A stretch of 64,000 bases of DNA from Isoetes taiwanensis (taxonomy: Eukaryota; Streptophyta; Lycopodiopsida; Isoetales; Isoetaceae). The translations under genes and the position numbers were made by a program. The DNA is taken from the NCBI GenBank assembly GCA_021234155.1, contig JAJEKV010000802.1:1-64000 (forward strand), read 5' to 3'. The notes beneath the pieces are model-generated. The model ran no database searches. It was not told the origin of the DNA and saw only the letters and a program-made list of their open reading frames with translations. This document shows, piece after piece, positions 11,188 through 23,215 of the stretch (position 1 is its first letter; every line of letters starts with the position of its first letter).

Positions 11188-12571
11188 GTCGACGGATTTG
11201 CCTGCCAACTCTAGATGCTGAAGCTTTTTGCGGGGTTCGCACATATTGCTAAGGCTCGCTCTCCTTAGCCGTCTACGTACCTCAAGATCCACCTTAGCAA
11301 AGATGGGGAGGAGCTGCGGCCAGAATCTAAAATTTGGGAGACCAATTTAAGCTTTTGGATCTTGGTTCGTATCAGGAAGGAAGAGAACGTTTTGCCCTGA
11401 TTGATCTGCACAGGCGCAGTGCTTAAGGTTTTGGACCTTCCATGTCACGTAAAGTTTCTTTACGTGTTATTCTGCTCCCATATTGAATATGGAGCTGACA
11501 CGTGGCATTTATTCTAAATGGGAAAGTTGCCTAAGTTCTACCATTTACTCAATCATTTTTTTATGTACTTTGTGAACTTTTAGAATGAATAGTAAAAAGA
11601 TTAGAATGGACAGTAAACAATAGAATGAATAGTAAAAACATTAGAATGAACAGTAAATAAAGTAGAGTGAATAGTAAAAAATACAAAATATCAGTAAAAT
11701 CAAAGGTTTTGCATTTAAAATCAAGAGTCACAAATGATCCTTCAAATCAATTACAATCAGTACATCAGTTTAAACACAAAATTACAAATCTGAGATCCAA
11801 AAATCATGTCATTAGTTTCGGTTTCACACACTTCCACCTCCAAAACTCGGCAAATAAAGCATAAGAAAACAGAAACAAGAACATCAAAAAGCCAGATTGT
11901 CGAAGCTTTACAACTTCAGCAACTTTGTCGACTCCAAAAGCTTCCAAAACCTGAAGAAGAAAATGTTAGGCACTAAAGAAACATATAATCCAACAAACAA
12001 GTTAATACCTGCTGCATGTTGGAAAAACTCATCAATTTCTCAACAAAACCACACAATACTTTGTCATAACTCGGCAGAAGTCTTTAGAACTCGGCAGATG
12101 TCTTCAAAACTTGACAAAACTCTTCAGGACTCGGCAGATTTTTGCAAAGCTTGCAAGAAACTCAGCAAAACCTCCACAAGCTTCCAAGAACTCGACAAAA
12201 ACTCAACAAACTTCCAAGATCTTCCAAAACTTTGCAAGAACACGATAAATCTAAGGCACTACACCATAAACTTAGGCGCCATAACCATAAATGAGCTAAG
12301 AACAAGAAATGAGACCAGCGACATAGCAGAAACTTCGAAAAACTTCCAAAAACATGGCAAGAACTCGAGAAATCTGTGGCGCTACACTATAAACTAAGGC
12401 ACCATAACCTAAAGATCAAGAAAAGACACGAGCGCCATAGCCAAAACATGTTGCACCATGGCCAGACTCCGATAAATTTGCGCCATAGCCAAGGCAAAAG
12501 GAAGAACAGTGACGAGGCAAAACTCATTTATAATGGTGATGATGTGGCAGACAGTTGATGACGTGGCAGAA
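11188..12571 (+). repeat. Composite repeat X-Y, copy B (uninterrupted)
   Basis: This is the intact counterpart of copy A. Y starts TGTTATTCTGC at 11466 and ends GCAGAATAACA at 12571, perfect 11 bp inverted termini. Similarity continues just outside them (TTTCTTTACG to the left, reverse complement TTTCTTTAGG to the right). CGTAAAGTTTCTTTACG at the X/Y junction is itself a hairpin. It could be a solo LTR-like unit or a foldback element; no polymerase domain and no clear target duplication were found. The frame at 11897-12397 parallels the one in copy A and is repeat-derived. Confidence 0.75.
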
Positions 12572-12896
12572 TAACACCTAAAGAAAACTCTATGTTTTGC
12601 GAAAGGCCCCTTGGGCCTTTCCCATATACAAGGCTACTATCTTCCGTTTGTGGTTCTTTCCATTACTTCGACCTGTCGATTGAGTTCTGCATGCTGTGGA
12701 TGGACAGATTATCTACTGGAAACGCTTCAGTTCCGTCAAGTAATCTGCAAATGAAGCAACTCCGGATCTGTTTTACCCACTTTTGCACCCACAAACAGGC
12801 AAGATTAGATTTCTAAAAACTATAAGTCCGAATTGAGGCCTTCGTATTTGGGGATTCTGAAGAAGCCCTGTAAGCTATCTCTTGGAGTTCGCCGCC

Positions 12897-13084
12897 TTAA
12901 AGCATGCCCACTGCCATAGCTTCAACATCTGTGGCATAAGCACTTGCGGCCTCTGGCCTGTGGTATATAGACGCAGATGAATAATCAGATCTTAGTCTCT
13001 TACATGAAATACTGCTCTGGTTAGAACCACGAAATGGATTATGCCTTTGGGCATTTTGTATGTTGTCAATAGTGGGTCCGACAC
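12897..13084 (-). CDS. Possible terminal exon, unidentified protein
   Basis: On the minus strand TACGCAG, an acceptable splice acceptor, precedes an open frame of about 62 codons ending in TAA at 12899-12897. The residues are mixed and protein-like (for example TIDNIQNAQRHNPFRG and SSISCKRLRSDYSS) rather than low-complexity. I do not recognise a family and cannot see the upstream exons with confidence. It could equally be a chance open stretch. Confidence 0.22.
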
Positions 13085-13904
13085 CTGCGTACCATGCAGA
13101 AATAACCAAGGACCAAATTGATTTCGTGCTCTATGTTAATTGAATAAAGTGCTTTAGATTGAGGATGGCAGAAACTGCACTTCTGATCGTGGGCAACTAT
13201 CTCAGATCTTCATCAAACTCTTTAAGAAGTCTTCCTTATGCTGAAAAGTTTAGGAAGTTTTATTTTTAGAAGAAGACACTGAAAGCACCTAAAAGTAAGA
13301 TTGTGTTAGTCTTGAGGATAGGCGGATAAGTTATCGTCTTCTATGCCAAAGAAATTATACACAATCTATTTGTGTAAATAAGACAGGCACCTTCTATATC
13401 AAGGTAAAATACTTTTTAGCACTCCTGTCTTAATCGTCTCTTGCATTTTGAACTCACAAGGTTGCATGTATATGTGCGAGCCGCCATTTTTTTAGAATAA
13501 CTCTTCAGCTTATTGGTGAACAGGGTATAGGAGGAGGTTTACTATCTTCAAATTGTCCTGTTTGATTATACAACTGGTGCCATATCTTACCTATCAGAAC
13601 TGAAAATCTGGTGCAAATCTATAGGGGTATGTCATCTATCGTGTATCATTCTGCATTTATGGCTGGTTATTATGAGAGTTTGCATATCTAGACAAAAAAA
13701 GGGCTTGTTAAAGAGAAACTAAATATTAGTTTCAAGACATGTTTTAATGGTGTTTGTTGATGGACACCTACAATCTGAATCAGATGATGAATATAGAAGC
13801 GTTCAGCACCTGCATATTCTGTATCATATGCTGCATAAAGACGTTAATTATTAACAGAATATGAACACATTAGCTTTGTGATCAGGATTTAATGTTGTTT
13901 GCAG

Positions 13905-14226
13905 AGGGTTCTCCATTTGGAACAACTTCAGATGCACAGTCGACATGCTTCACATTACCTTGCATTTGTTTACAAGTTTAGAATAAAAGCACATATGGAG
14001 ATATGATTGCTATCTGGATACTAGAGACGTATTGGTATGCAAAATGTGGGCATCTGAGGAGCACGTGCAATATATTGAGCAATTTGCTAAATCAAATGTG
14101 CATGTACAATGTTTCAATAACATGGAACAATATATTAGACCAGATCAGACAATATATGGTCTATTTATTGCATGCAATAGTGCTGGTCTAGGAGATCGAA
14201 GGTCACTAACACTTTCAACTATATGA
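13905..14226 (+). CDS. Possible exon relic, unidentified
   Basis: GTTTGCAG at 13897-13904 is acceptor-like and is followed by protein-like residues (LHLEQLQMHSRHASHYLAF). After a frame change a second stretch at 14032-14226 reads KMWASEEHVQYIEQFAKSN and ends with TGA. The two stretches are in different frames, so this would be a broken gene. No domain recognised. Confidence 0.18.
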
Positions 14227-15867
14227 CATGAACTACTGGCATTACGCTTGATGTGAAATACTACATGTATATTTTCTTTATGATCTGCATGCTGATTTAG
14301 TAACTGCACTTAAATTTTATTTGTGAGGGACAATGATTTGGCGAGGAACATTTACTCGGGTTTTTGAGTTGGCAAAAGAACCATAACGAATAGGCAAGGT
14401 TGTTTCTATAACGGGTGAATCGGCAAGTTTGAAGGTTTTAACATGTTATATATAGTGGATGTCAAGTTTGAGCATTCTAGTGTTGCAGTTCAATACCATG
14501 CCCTACATCAGCAGTTATTAATTGCTTAATTGAAACTATACATATAGCCATGTTTGTTTTATAGTAGAACATATGTTTCTTCAATGTTATGTTATGGAAT
14601 CCATTAGTTGATCCATCCATAATCATACGGTCATGTTTCATGCTAGATAGTGTGACTTAATAGGGCCTTCAATGTGCCACGTTTCCCTTCCCATTGGTTT
14701 AGACGTTACAGAGATATATAGCTTTCTTAAAAGATTGAATATCATGTGGCAATTTTTGCAGTTAGACCATGAAATAAAAAGCAATGGTAACAATAATTTA
14801 ACTACAAACCACTAACAAATGAGATGTAGAGCTCATATTTAGAAAGTTAAAGCTCAAAGACAAGGCTCAAAGTGCACTGACATCCATTGATGGTGGAAAT
14901 AGAAAAATAAAAAATAAAAAAAGGGTGCCCGGGTGGTGGAAATAGAAAAAGAAGAAATAAACAAAGGGCCAGGTCATTGTATATGTATCCATGCAGGCAT
15001 AAAACCTAGTGGCTACCATTGGGTGGGGTGTTAATGGAAAAAGTTGAGATTTTGAAATCTCTAAGGAAAAATGAGCTCAATAATGCGAATCCAATAGTTG
15101 CTATAAACAATGAGGTTCCAATCTTGCATGTTCCTAGATTGGCATTGAGGGAAATGTCAGTCTTAAAAAATATTCCTCTTTATTGACTCACTCCACCAAA
15201 TATAGGGGAGGTGGGAAACAAAAATATAAGGCCGCCGCGATAAATTTCTTGTAGAATATAAAACATTATACCTTGGTCGTGGTTAAGTGCTAACTGGGGT
15301 AGCTTTGTGTGTTGCAGGTCGAATTATTGATGCATGCGGAAAACTGAGAAAATAAGACACCTCGTACGTTAATAATACATGTCTTATATCTATGAAAAAC
15401 TAATTTCTTTACAATGTGTCCATATATGACATGGAGCCCAAAAGGGTGTCTTATAAAAATGTGACAAAATAAGATTGATATGGAAAAAAGGCTTTACACT
15501 TTAGAGAGATGAACTTGACTTGAGAGGCTAGAGCTCTGGAAGCTAGAGCTCTGGATTCGCTCTATCCTCTCAACTTCTAATGGACATGTTAAATACTGGC
15601 AAGACTTTCAAAATAACTCCAGAGTTGCAACTTCCTCCCCCTTCCTATAAGAATAGGCACTCTGTTACATACTTAATTGTACCTTTTTTCCAAAAGATTT
15701 CCCATTAATAATAACTTCAGAATTCTCTAGAAAAATTGTGGTGAGCAGAGATTCGATCACTTTGTTTTAAACATGACCCGTTATCAGCATTTACTTAATT
15801 TTCAGGATCTAAACTTACAATGGGATTTTAACTCGTAGTGGACAGCAATACACCTGTTGTGCTCTTA

Positions 15868-15943
15868 TATTGTGTCCCATGCTGATTGGCCTCCGTGGAC
15901 GATAAAAACCATTCAATTCAATTCAATTCAATTAAGGTTAACT
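15868..15943 (+). mobile_element. 3' end of the GC-rich LINE (family G), (ATTCA)n tail
   Basis: GGCCTCCGTGGACGATAAAA matches the 3' end of the LINE copy at 50508-50540 (GGTCTCCGTGGACGATAAAA), with TGTCCCAT just upstream as in the other copies. It is followed by four ATTCA units. This is an extremely 5'-truncated insertion on the plus strand. Confidence 0.75.
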
Positions 15944-16309
15944 TTAAGGCATGTATTTAAAATGGAGAGGCATTCAAATGATTATATTGGCTAGTGAAGT
16001 TACACAATTGTGCCATGTTGCTTATGTTCATCCATCAAGTCTCATGAACCTCTCTGCCGAGCTTGTATCATCTGGAGTTTGGCATTATGTACTAGCACCT
16101 TCATTGATAACCAACAAACCAAAGGGGGAGATCTTTAGTGGGCTCTAACTTCTCCAAGATTGGAGGTTTAGAGTTCGTTGTTATGTACAATCAACACATC
16201 AAAATACCTTTACATGCATTCCTTTAGGAAATGGTCATTAAAGTACAAGGTTGAAGTCCTTGTGATGGTTTTCACATGCTTGATAAAAATCAAATGGGGA
16301 GGAAAAATA
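15944..16309. other. Spacer, nothing recognised
   Basis: A 65-codon frame at 15951-16148 lies here, without a domain or repeat I can name. No LTR or primer-binding site for the copia relic downstream is visible. Confidence 0.35.
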
Positions 16310-16341
16310 TGAATAGAATAGAATAGAATAGAATAGAATAG
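16310..16341. repeat. (GAATA)n microsatellite, probable LINE tail
   Basis: Six GAATA units sit directly in front of the first copia codons. The same pentamer tails the family G LINE at 17115, 26003, 37673 and 39119, so this is probably another LINE 3' tail with almost no body. Confidence 0.7.
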
Positions 16342-16356
16342 TTTTTTTTAACGGGG

Positions 16357-17880
16357 ATGGCATCTTGGGTAAAAAGTCCTATGTTGCATGAAAAAAATGA
16401 GGACGAGCAGATTGAAATCCTCTTTGCTGGAAAAGGCAAGAGCAGTGCAAGTAAGATATTTCCTTGTTTCAATTGTAATATACACTTTGCAAGCAACTGC
16501 TCCAGCCCAAAAGAAATGGGACGTGGAAAATGCAAAGGCTTTTCTAGTAATGGGAGAAGTTCCAAAAATGTAAGAGGAAAGGGAAGAGGTAATATGAGCA
16601 GGGAGCACACATCAATTAATGTGGCAAAGGAGGCTAATATTGAAGAAACTGACCCTGATGCTGAGGTAACCATTAATAGTGCTTTGAGTACTTTGAATGA
16701 CAAGTCTATTCATGAATTGTATGTCCTAGATAGCGGAGCTGAGAGAAACATAGTTAAATCTGTAGAGTGCTTAAGGGAAGAAGGTTGAAGACTTTACATC
16801 ATGTGCAAATGTTAAATGGGGCGCTTCAAAAGGTGGAGGAGGTCGGACTATTGGAGCTTTATGATCTAGATGGAAATATAGTGAATTTAGAAGATATTTT
16901 GTGTATTCCTTCCATAGTCAGGAACTTGATATCTATAAGTCAATTGGTTGACTTGGGATACATAGTTTGCTTTGAGAAGCAATTCTATAAAGTGCTTTAT
17001 GATAATAAAATGATGTTTTTGGCAAAACGTGTGGCCAAGTTGTTTGGCTTTTGCAATGAGAATATTACAAAAAATATAATTGTTGTTTCTTTACCCTCGG
17101 CAAGAATTTGGCATGAGAATAGAATAGAATAGAATAGAATATGATTTTAGCGCACACACATCAAAACAATGTGAAGTTTCTAATTAAAAAAGGAAGACTT
17201 GATACTTGTGAAGATGACCATGAACAATTTACACAACTTGGCTATAAACTAGGTAAGGACACTCGACTAGCATTCCCAAGGTCGAAAAAGAGAGCAACAA
17301 TAAGTTTTGAAGCTGATACGTATTGACTTTGTGGTCCCTTGAATGTGAGAAGTCTTCATGGAAAGAGGTATACTATGACATTTATCAATGACTATTCTAG
17401 AAAGACAAAATGTTACACTCTTTAACTAAGGATCATGCTTTTGCATTTAAAATGTTTCAGGCAGAAGTATAAAGGGAAACAAATAAAAAAATCAAATGTA
17501 TTAGGTCTACTCAGAAAAGGGAATTAAAAGGCAATTCACTTGTAGATATTCTCCACAACAAAATAAAAATGTAAGAATAAGCTATTTTGGACTCTGTGAG
17601 AGCTATGTTGAAGCATATTGGCCTTCCAAATTATTTGTGGGAAGAAGCAGTGCTCACAACTGTGTATATTCAAAATAGACTACCTCTAGCAAGTCTAGCA
17701 GAAAATTTAGCAGAAGAAGTATGGAATGAGAGAATAAGTGACGATTGAAAATCTCAGAATCTATGGGTATGGTGTGTTCCTAAGGAATTAAGAAGGAAAT
17801 TGGATGATAGGGCAATATTGTGTTTGGTGAGATATGATGAGGTCTTCAAGGCTTACAAGTTGTATGATCATGAATGAGGC
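16357..17880 (+). pseudogene. Copia-2 gag end, protease and integrase relic
   Basis: Recognisable in order: a shortened zinc knuckle CFNCNIHFASNC (two residues shorter than CX2CX4HX4C), the protease site LDSGAE at about 16727, the pre-integrase stretch LEDILCIPS...NLISISQLV, the GK-x-x-R-x-x-FP-x-S integrase motif at about 17255, integrase core words (DYSRKT, VRAMLKHIGLPNYLWEEAVL) and the YDEV-KAYKLYDHE segment near 17840. Several frameshifts and stops break the frame, and a LINE tail interrupts it at 17115-17155. The copia match stops near 17880. Confidence 0.85.
17115..17155 (-). mobile_element. Family G LINE tail inserted in Copia-2
   Basis: Five AGAAT units are followed by TATGATTTTAGCGCAC, which resembles the start of the LINE 3' end at 37696 (TATGATTTTATCGTCCAC). 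It lies in the copia pre-integrase region, right after WHE and before HQNNVKFLIKKG. Only about 16 bp of LINE body is present. Confidence 0.65.
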
Positions 17881-17889
17881 AGATTTTTC

Positions 17890-18732
17890 GTGCGTCTTAG
17901 AAGGAAGAAGGCCTTTTGTCTTCCTACTTTAGTTCGAATCATTGAAGACTCTTACAATCCCATACCAGTGGTTGAGCTTCTCAAGGAGACTGCTGACTTT
18001 AGAGAATTTAATTTCTCTCCACGTCCCCGTAGAGAACAAGCTATAAACAAGTTGAATGATCTCATCTTTCAACATCACATTAAGTTTTACTTGAAGAATG
18101 GAGAAATCTTTGTACAAGGAAAGAAATACACCACAACTAAAGACTGGAGTCCACCAGCGCTTCCTCAAAATATGTTCCAGACACTTCTTTGGTAGAATGT
18201 GCTGAACAACTTCCTTTGAAAAATTCAAAAGAATCAAGGCAGAAGAAAAGTACCCCAGTAACATCCTTGAAAGCCATTGAAAATGGAATTTCCTTGGCCT
18301 TTAAGTACTTCTTAGAAGAAGACCAGATGTAATGGAGAAGTTTCTTTCTTGAACAAAATATTGTTATTCAAAATCTAGCTTTTGAAGGTAGACATGAGTT
18401 AGAAATGAGAGCTCAAGGAAAGGGGAGAAAGTCCAAGAAAATGGATTGTAGGGATGAGCTAAATTTACATGAATTGAGTATATTGTGCTATGATTTCAAA
18501 TTGAAATCGGACAATCATCTATGCCAGAGGACGATCAGCATGCTTAAGAAGGCTTGTAGAAGAGAGTGGTGGTGGCAATGCTTCACCCTCTGTTGACAGC
18601 GACGAGAAAGATAACTCAAGCACTTCCTCAAGTGACAGTGAAAGAAGTGAAGGTAATCAAGATGGCATAAACGAATGTGATGATATGTTGCATCACTCTC
18701 TCATCACTCCTCACACTTTTGCACATAACTGA
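17890..18732 (+). pseudogene. Unrecognised reading frame inserted after the copia integrase
   Basis: An open frame at 17890-18195 (EQAINKLNDLIFQHHIKFYL and similar) continues in a second frame at ~18163-18330 (TPVTSLKAIENGISLAFKYF). A third frame ends at TGA 18732 with an acidic serine-rich tail (DSDEKDNSSTSSSDSERSEG). The parts look like one protein broken by frameshifts. I do not recognise it: there is no RT, RNase H or integrase motif. It is followed by a purine tract and an LTR-like start, so it may be the last gene of a non-autonomous or recombinant LTR element, or a captured host sequence. Confidence 0.45.
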
Positions 18733-18968
18733 GTCTTAGGAAAATATTGTAACTTTTGCATGTGAATATGAAGATTTTATCTTCAATTTTCGAAAATTCT
18801 ACAATTTCAGTTGCAGACTTCACTTCTATCTTTTGTTAAAAGTTATATTCCCTTAAATTGGAGGTTCTCTCTAATACTTCAGGAAAATTCTAGTTGTAAG
18901 GAAAAGTGTCACTTTGATATAGGCAATTCTCTCTTTGCACAAAAAAAGTAGTGATTTTGGGAGGGAGG

Positions 18969-19837
18969 TGTTGACCGGATTTTTGGCAAATCCCGGTCAA
19001 CATAGGAAAATTACAATCTAAAGGTCTAAAGGGGAAAAGAAGATCAAGGGTCCAGATTTATTTGTGCTTGTTGTTAGAATCCAAGGGCCCATATCAAGTT
19101 GTGTTAGTTGTTAAGCAAGAAGACAAATTTGGTTATGAAGAAGAAGAAGAAGACAAAAACAAGAGGATTGACGAGGTGTCAAAAAGAAGGGCCAAGATCA
19201 TGCCAAGTGGATGGCCGAGATTTGTGAAAAAAATTATAAATATCTTGATGGGACTTGTTCTCCTCCTCTTTGGCTCTTGGATCTTCATGGAAAGAGGGTA
19301 GTGGCAAGCCCTAGGAAGAGAGGTGACATGGGGCGAGTAATGGAAGTCCCATGGAGACTGGATAGTGGGAGGCCCAGGGAAGGGTGGTGAGAGCCTCTTC
19401 CCCCATGGTGATAATCTAACACTCTCTTACAGAGTTTTTTGTGTTTATCCTCTTTGAATAAAAGTGGTCTACTTATGTTCCATAAAATTCTTATATTTTT
19501 ATTTTTTCTTTTCCTTCCTTTCTTTACATCTTTCGTGCCTTTGCCCACTCCTTTTTTTTTCTTTATCATTTACCTCCTTCAAAATTGGCGAAAAGCAAAA
19601 TCTTATTACCATTTCCTTCTCACAAAATTTGCCACAATTTGGATGATGCAGGGGAGATGGGAAATCCCCACATTAGGGGGAGAGGGGGATCAAATTGCAA
19701 TTTTATGTTCCCTTTTTTTACCTCATTTTAGCCTTATTTTGTTTTTTTTTTTTAAAAAAGAATATTCGAGGAATATTTCCTTTGCTCCCATTTCAATGAT
19801 TTTCTCCCGCTTAATATGCAATAGTGTTAATTATTAG
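18969..19837 (+). repeat. LTR-like block beginning with a hairpin
   Basis: The purine tract GGGAGGGAGG (18959-18968) immediately precedes TGTTGACCGG, the layout of a polypurine tract and 3' LTR start. The first 34 bp (18969-19002) fold: TGTTGACCGGATTT pairs with AAATCCCGGTCAACA apart from one bulged G. A TATA-like ATTATAAATATC lies at 19231-19242 and an AATAAAA-type signal near 19457. The right edge is uncertain (19527 or as far as 19837), and no matching 5' LTR occurs in the window. Confidence 0.45.
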
Positions 19838-20121
19838 CAGAGATGCGACTTGTGATGAAAACATTCTGTAATAAAAAAATAGGGTTGTACTAGATAGCAG
19901 GATGAAAATTGAAAATGAAGGAAAAGGAATAGAGGAGGAACTATAGGACAGACTTGTTCCAGCAGATATGATGACATGGAAGAGGAAACATGTCATAATG
20001 GTAATTCTGATATAGGAAAGACTACTCAATCTGAAGCAAAAGAAGCTAGGAAAAGAAGTGCAACAGAAATTGAGAAATTAAAAGGGGAAGTAAATTTTGA
20101 TACAACTAAGTTTGATAGACA
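19838..20121 (+). pseudogene. Copia-2 linker between integrase and RT
   Basis: LIISRDATCDENIL near 19829-19870 is the conserved copia stretch that follows the KAYKLYD segment ending at 17880. It is followed by hydrophilic linker residues (EEETCHNGNSDIGKTTQSEA ... KLKGEVNFDTTKFDRQ) as usual before RT. It ends where the LINE tail begins. The frame is broken once. Confidence 0.65.
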
Positions 20122-20329
20122 AGAAGGAAGGAAGGAAGGAAGGAAGGAAGGTACTTTTATCGTCCACAGAGACCAATCGGTCTATGGGACCCTAATAAAA
20201 ACGCAAAGAATCGGACACGCCTGGATTAAAACCCCGCCCAAGGGTTTGAGGGAAACCGTGACAAGAATCCACCGACAAACCGCGGCTAATCATATAAAAT
20301 CTGTAAAACATCCCAATATATCGGGTCAT

Positions 20330-22590
20330 GCACCACCCCACAGTGCCTAGTCACGGACAGCCAAAGGGGGCAATGTGACCTCGCAGGTCCAAAAGACCTC
20401 TGGATGTATGACCCGGGGCCCGCATCGACGGTGTGTTCATCAGCAAATGCAAGGGCACGTCCTACGGCCGTGCAAGGCGTGTCGCCCGGATCCGACCGAA
20501 CACCGGGCACTCGAAAGTGTGGGAACTCCATCCTCAATGGCACCCGCTTGATAAAGATCGACAGAGCTCGTTGTCTGTGGGGCTCCCCAATCCACCGCCT
20601 GCCTCCGATCACGTAAGATGGTGGGCACCTCAAAAGTAATGGAGAATGAGTCTGCTTTTTCGTGGGCGGGGGAGTAACGTAGAGTCAGGGCCCCGCTAAC
20701 ACACGGGTTGATGTGCTCCTTGTAATGGGCCATTTTGACTGCTCTAGAGCAATGGGGTCCCGTGAGCTTGCCAAGGAAACAAGCATCTAGGTACTCCCGC
20801 AGTCGCCGACGTCACGCGCCCAAAGAAAGATCGTGCTCCCGCACGCTCCATCCGCAAACCACCCATCTCTTACCCCTCCAACAGACCCCTAAGCCGCTGC
20901 GGACTCATGGCCACAAAGTAAGCCAAAGCGGAGCCGAGCATCACCCATAGTAACCACTTTTCGAAAATAGACGATGTGTCTATCGAGGGGCTGCCATTGG
21001 CGGCAGAATCCAGTTTCCGCAGCGAGAATCGATAGGGGATCGAAGGTTTCACCCAAGTGCCGTGCCAAAAATGCCTTCTGACTGCTCCAAGTCATTCCAG
21101 TCGCCAAGAGAGGCGACCGGGACCCCAAACCTCGACCCGTCTGAAGGGACATTTCGACCGGTGCGAACAGATGTGGACCGATGGCCCTAAATCATATAGC
21201 TCGCACTTTTTGTTGTTCTCGCATGGCATAAAGCTTTCCACCTAACATCACCATAGCGGATAGACGCCCCTAGCGAGGCGAGGGGGAACTCCACCTAGGT
21301 ACCTTGTAGGTGGGCGTGACGTCCACAGTCATTCCCGATATGTGAGTGCGGGAGGCATGGGGTGGCGTGAAGAGGATATGAGAACCACCGGTCTTGGCAG
21401 TTGACGGCGCATGTCGTAGCGACAAAATGTGTCTAGGCATCGAGGTGAGACCGATAGCTTCGGGGTGTGGGCAGCCGAGGCCAACAACGCTCGTCGCATA
21501 GATGAAATTTTGGCGGATGACACGGTGCAAAAGCCGTATGCCATCCCCATGCTCGAGAAGCGGGGCTCTAAGCGATCAATGTAGAGGCCAAAAAGTGTTG
21601 GCGAGAGGGGCAACCTCGCAGGACCCTCGATACCATCGGGTGAATGCTTGGTCTGGCTTCGGTGATCTCGGCCAAAACAACTCTCATACAACTTGATATG
21701 GCATTACGCACGGCGGCAAGGAGCCGGTTGGCTGACGGTCTTAGCCATGGCTTTTCGGGGGCCAGTATCAAAGCCTTTTCGCGAGAAGTCCACAAAGCGA
21801 CAATACAAGTCCGGTAGATGATTCGGCCGTCTTCAATCGATGCCGCTGTAAAGATATGGTCAATCGTTGAGTGGCTGGTCGAAGCTCCGCCTGTGTGAGG
21901 GGCTCGCGACATCGCCTCGCCAGTCCGGGTCAATCGCCTTCGAGAATGCCTGACCAACGGTTTGGCAACACCGGAGGCCCGACCATGATCGTCCGTGTAT
22001 TGGCGGGGCCGGTGTGGTCGTCGCCTTTGTGAATGGGAACAACCCCGCTAGGGTCCATTGTCGGGAACCCTCCGCAATGCTCACATTGAGCGGTAGTGAG
22101 GACCGCACGTTTGCCGCCCTGCCCATTTTGAGTAACTTCGCCAAGCATACCATCGAGGTCACCCTTCCCATTAGCTAGCCGCAGGCCCTCCTCAACATCC
22201 TCGCCCACGAGAACCGGGGGGGCCATCTGCGGGGTATATGCGATGGCGTCCCCGGGCGGGTCATAGAGTCTGCGTAAGTACCGTTCTAATCGCCGGGTGT
22301 GATGTCCCCCAGAGGGCTGGGCTGGCCTTCAAGCACTCTGGCGTAAAAGGTTCGAGGATGAGTGTCCAAAAGAGCCGAACATCTCCCCCGATGCTTATAA
22401 GGTACCGCGCTTCTTTTGTGTCCTTCCGGATGGGCGCAGATCGTGGTGGTAACCTCCGAATTGCACGGATCGAATGTGGCGAGCCGCCGCTATGGTCTTT
22501 ACAACCGCGATCAAACCATCGGTTACGCCGGAATGTTGTTGATTCCTCGACGGGCGACGCCGGGGTCCGGCTAAAGTCAGATTGCATCCC
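20330..22590 (-). pseudogene. Family G LINE reverse transcriptase, copy 1
   Basis: Minus-strand fragments in several frames carry RT-like words also found in copy 2: the AVVPIHKGDD-T-PAN-RTIMVGPP block near 22000-22060, SPTLFGLYIDRLE near 21585, and MPPALTYRE with TPTYK-P near 21310. The YADD position reads YATS in this copy (near 21497). The C-terminal part continues to about 20440. The gene is disrupted by many small indels and cannot give a full RT. Confidence 0.7.
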
Positions 22591-23215
22591 GTAATAGCGG
22601 TCACCGGTCCGGCATCACGCTCTAGTGTGGAGGTCCGCAGAATTCGGGAGGGCGCCCATGAGCATCTCGGCGTAGTCCTCACCGCCATAATCGAAGTCTC
22701 AACCGGACGGGCGAGGGCTGGCATAGTGGGGTTCGGGCGGCTCGCCAAACCAGTCCAAATAAAAGTGGGAGGTGATCCGGTGACCTCCTCATCCCGTATG
22801 CATTGCCCACCGAGAAAACCGGGATGAGATCATATCTTGCCAACTACAAACACATAGTCCACCACACTAGACCCTCCCCCCATTGTCCCCATGCATGTGC
22901 ACTTTGCGAACGCCCTTGATGGAAAGGCCATTGCAAATTATCGTCAAAAATGCCACATAGCAGATAACCGGCTCCGCCAAAGCGAAAGGACTGGCGGCCA
23001 TCCGACTCCGCGGGCTGGGCCGGGGCATTGGCGTGAATGCTAGACATCGGCACCGAGGGGGTCGCTTCCATGGGCTGCTCTACTCCCGTCTGCATTTCAA
23101 ATTCCCAAGAAGGACGATTCTACCTAATCAAGCCGATGTCGCCAGATGTCATCATATAGATCGACATATCGGGGTCCATCCTATCCAAGACGGGGTGGCG
23201 CGATAGAAGGTGCCG

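Larger units (their letters stand above)
12572..15867. other. Mostly unassigned AT-rich DNA, possible host exons
   Basis: I see no intact gene in this 3.3 kb. GAAAGGCCC-CTT-GGGCCTTTC at 12601-12621 is a perfect 9 bp hairpin. Two coding-like islands are listed separately (12897-13084 minus, 13905-14226 plus). A GGTGGAAATAGAAAAA motif is repeated near 14885-14950. The rest is AT-rich with scattered stops in all frames. Confidence 0.4.

Noticed and set aside
11188-12571. Complete LTR retrotransposon between the two Y copies
   Set aside because: The 0.9 kb between the Y copies has no primer site, gag or pol, and copy A lacks the intact right end; a tandem X-Y duplication fits better.
16290-16703. 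Minus-strand 137-codon frame
   Set aside because: Antisense shadow of the copia gag/protease segment.
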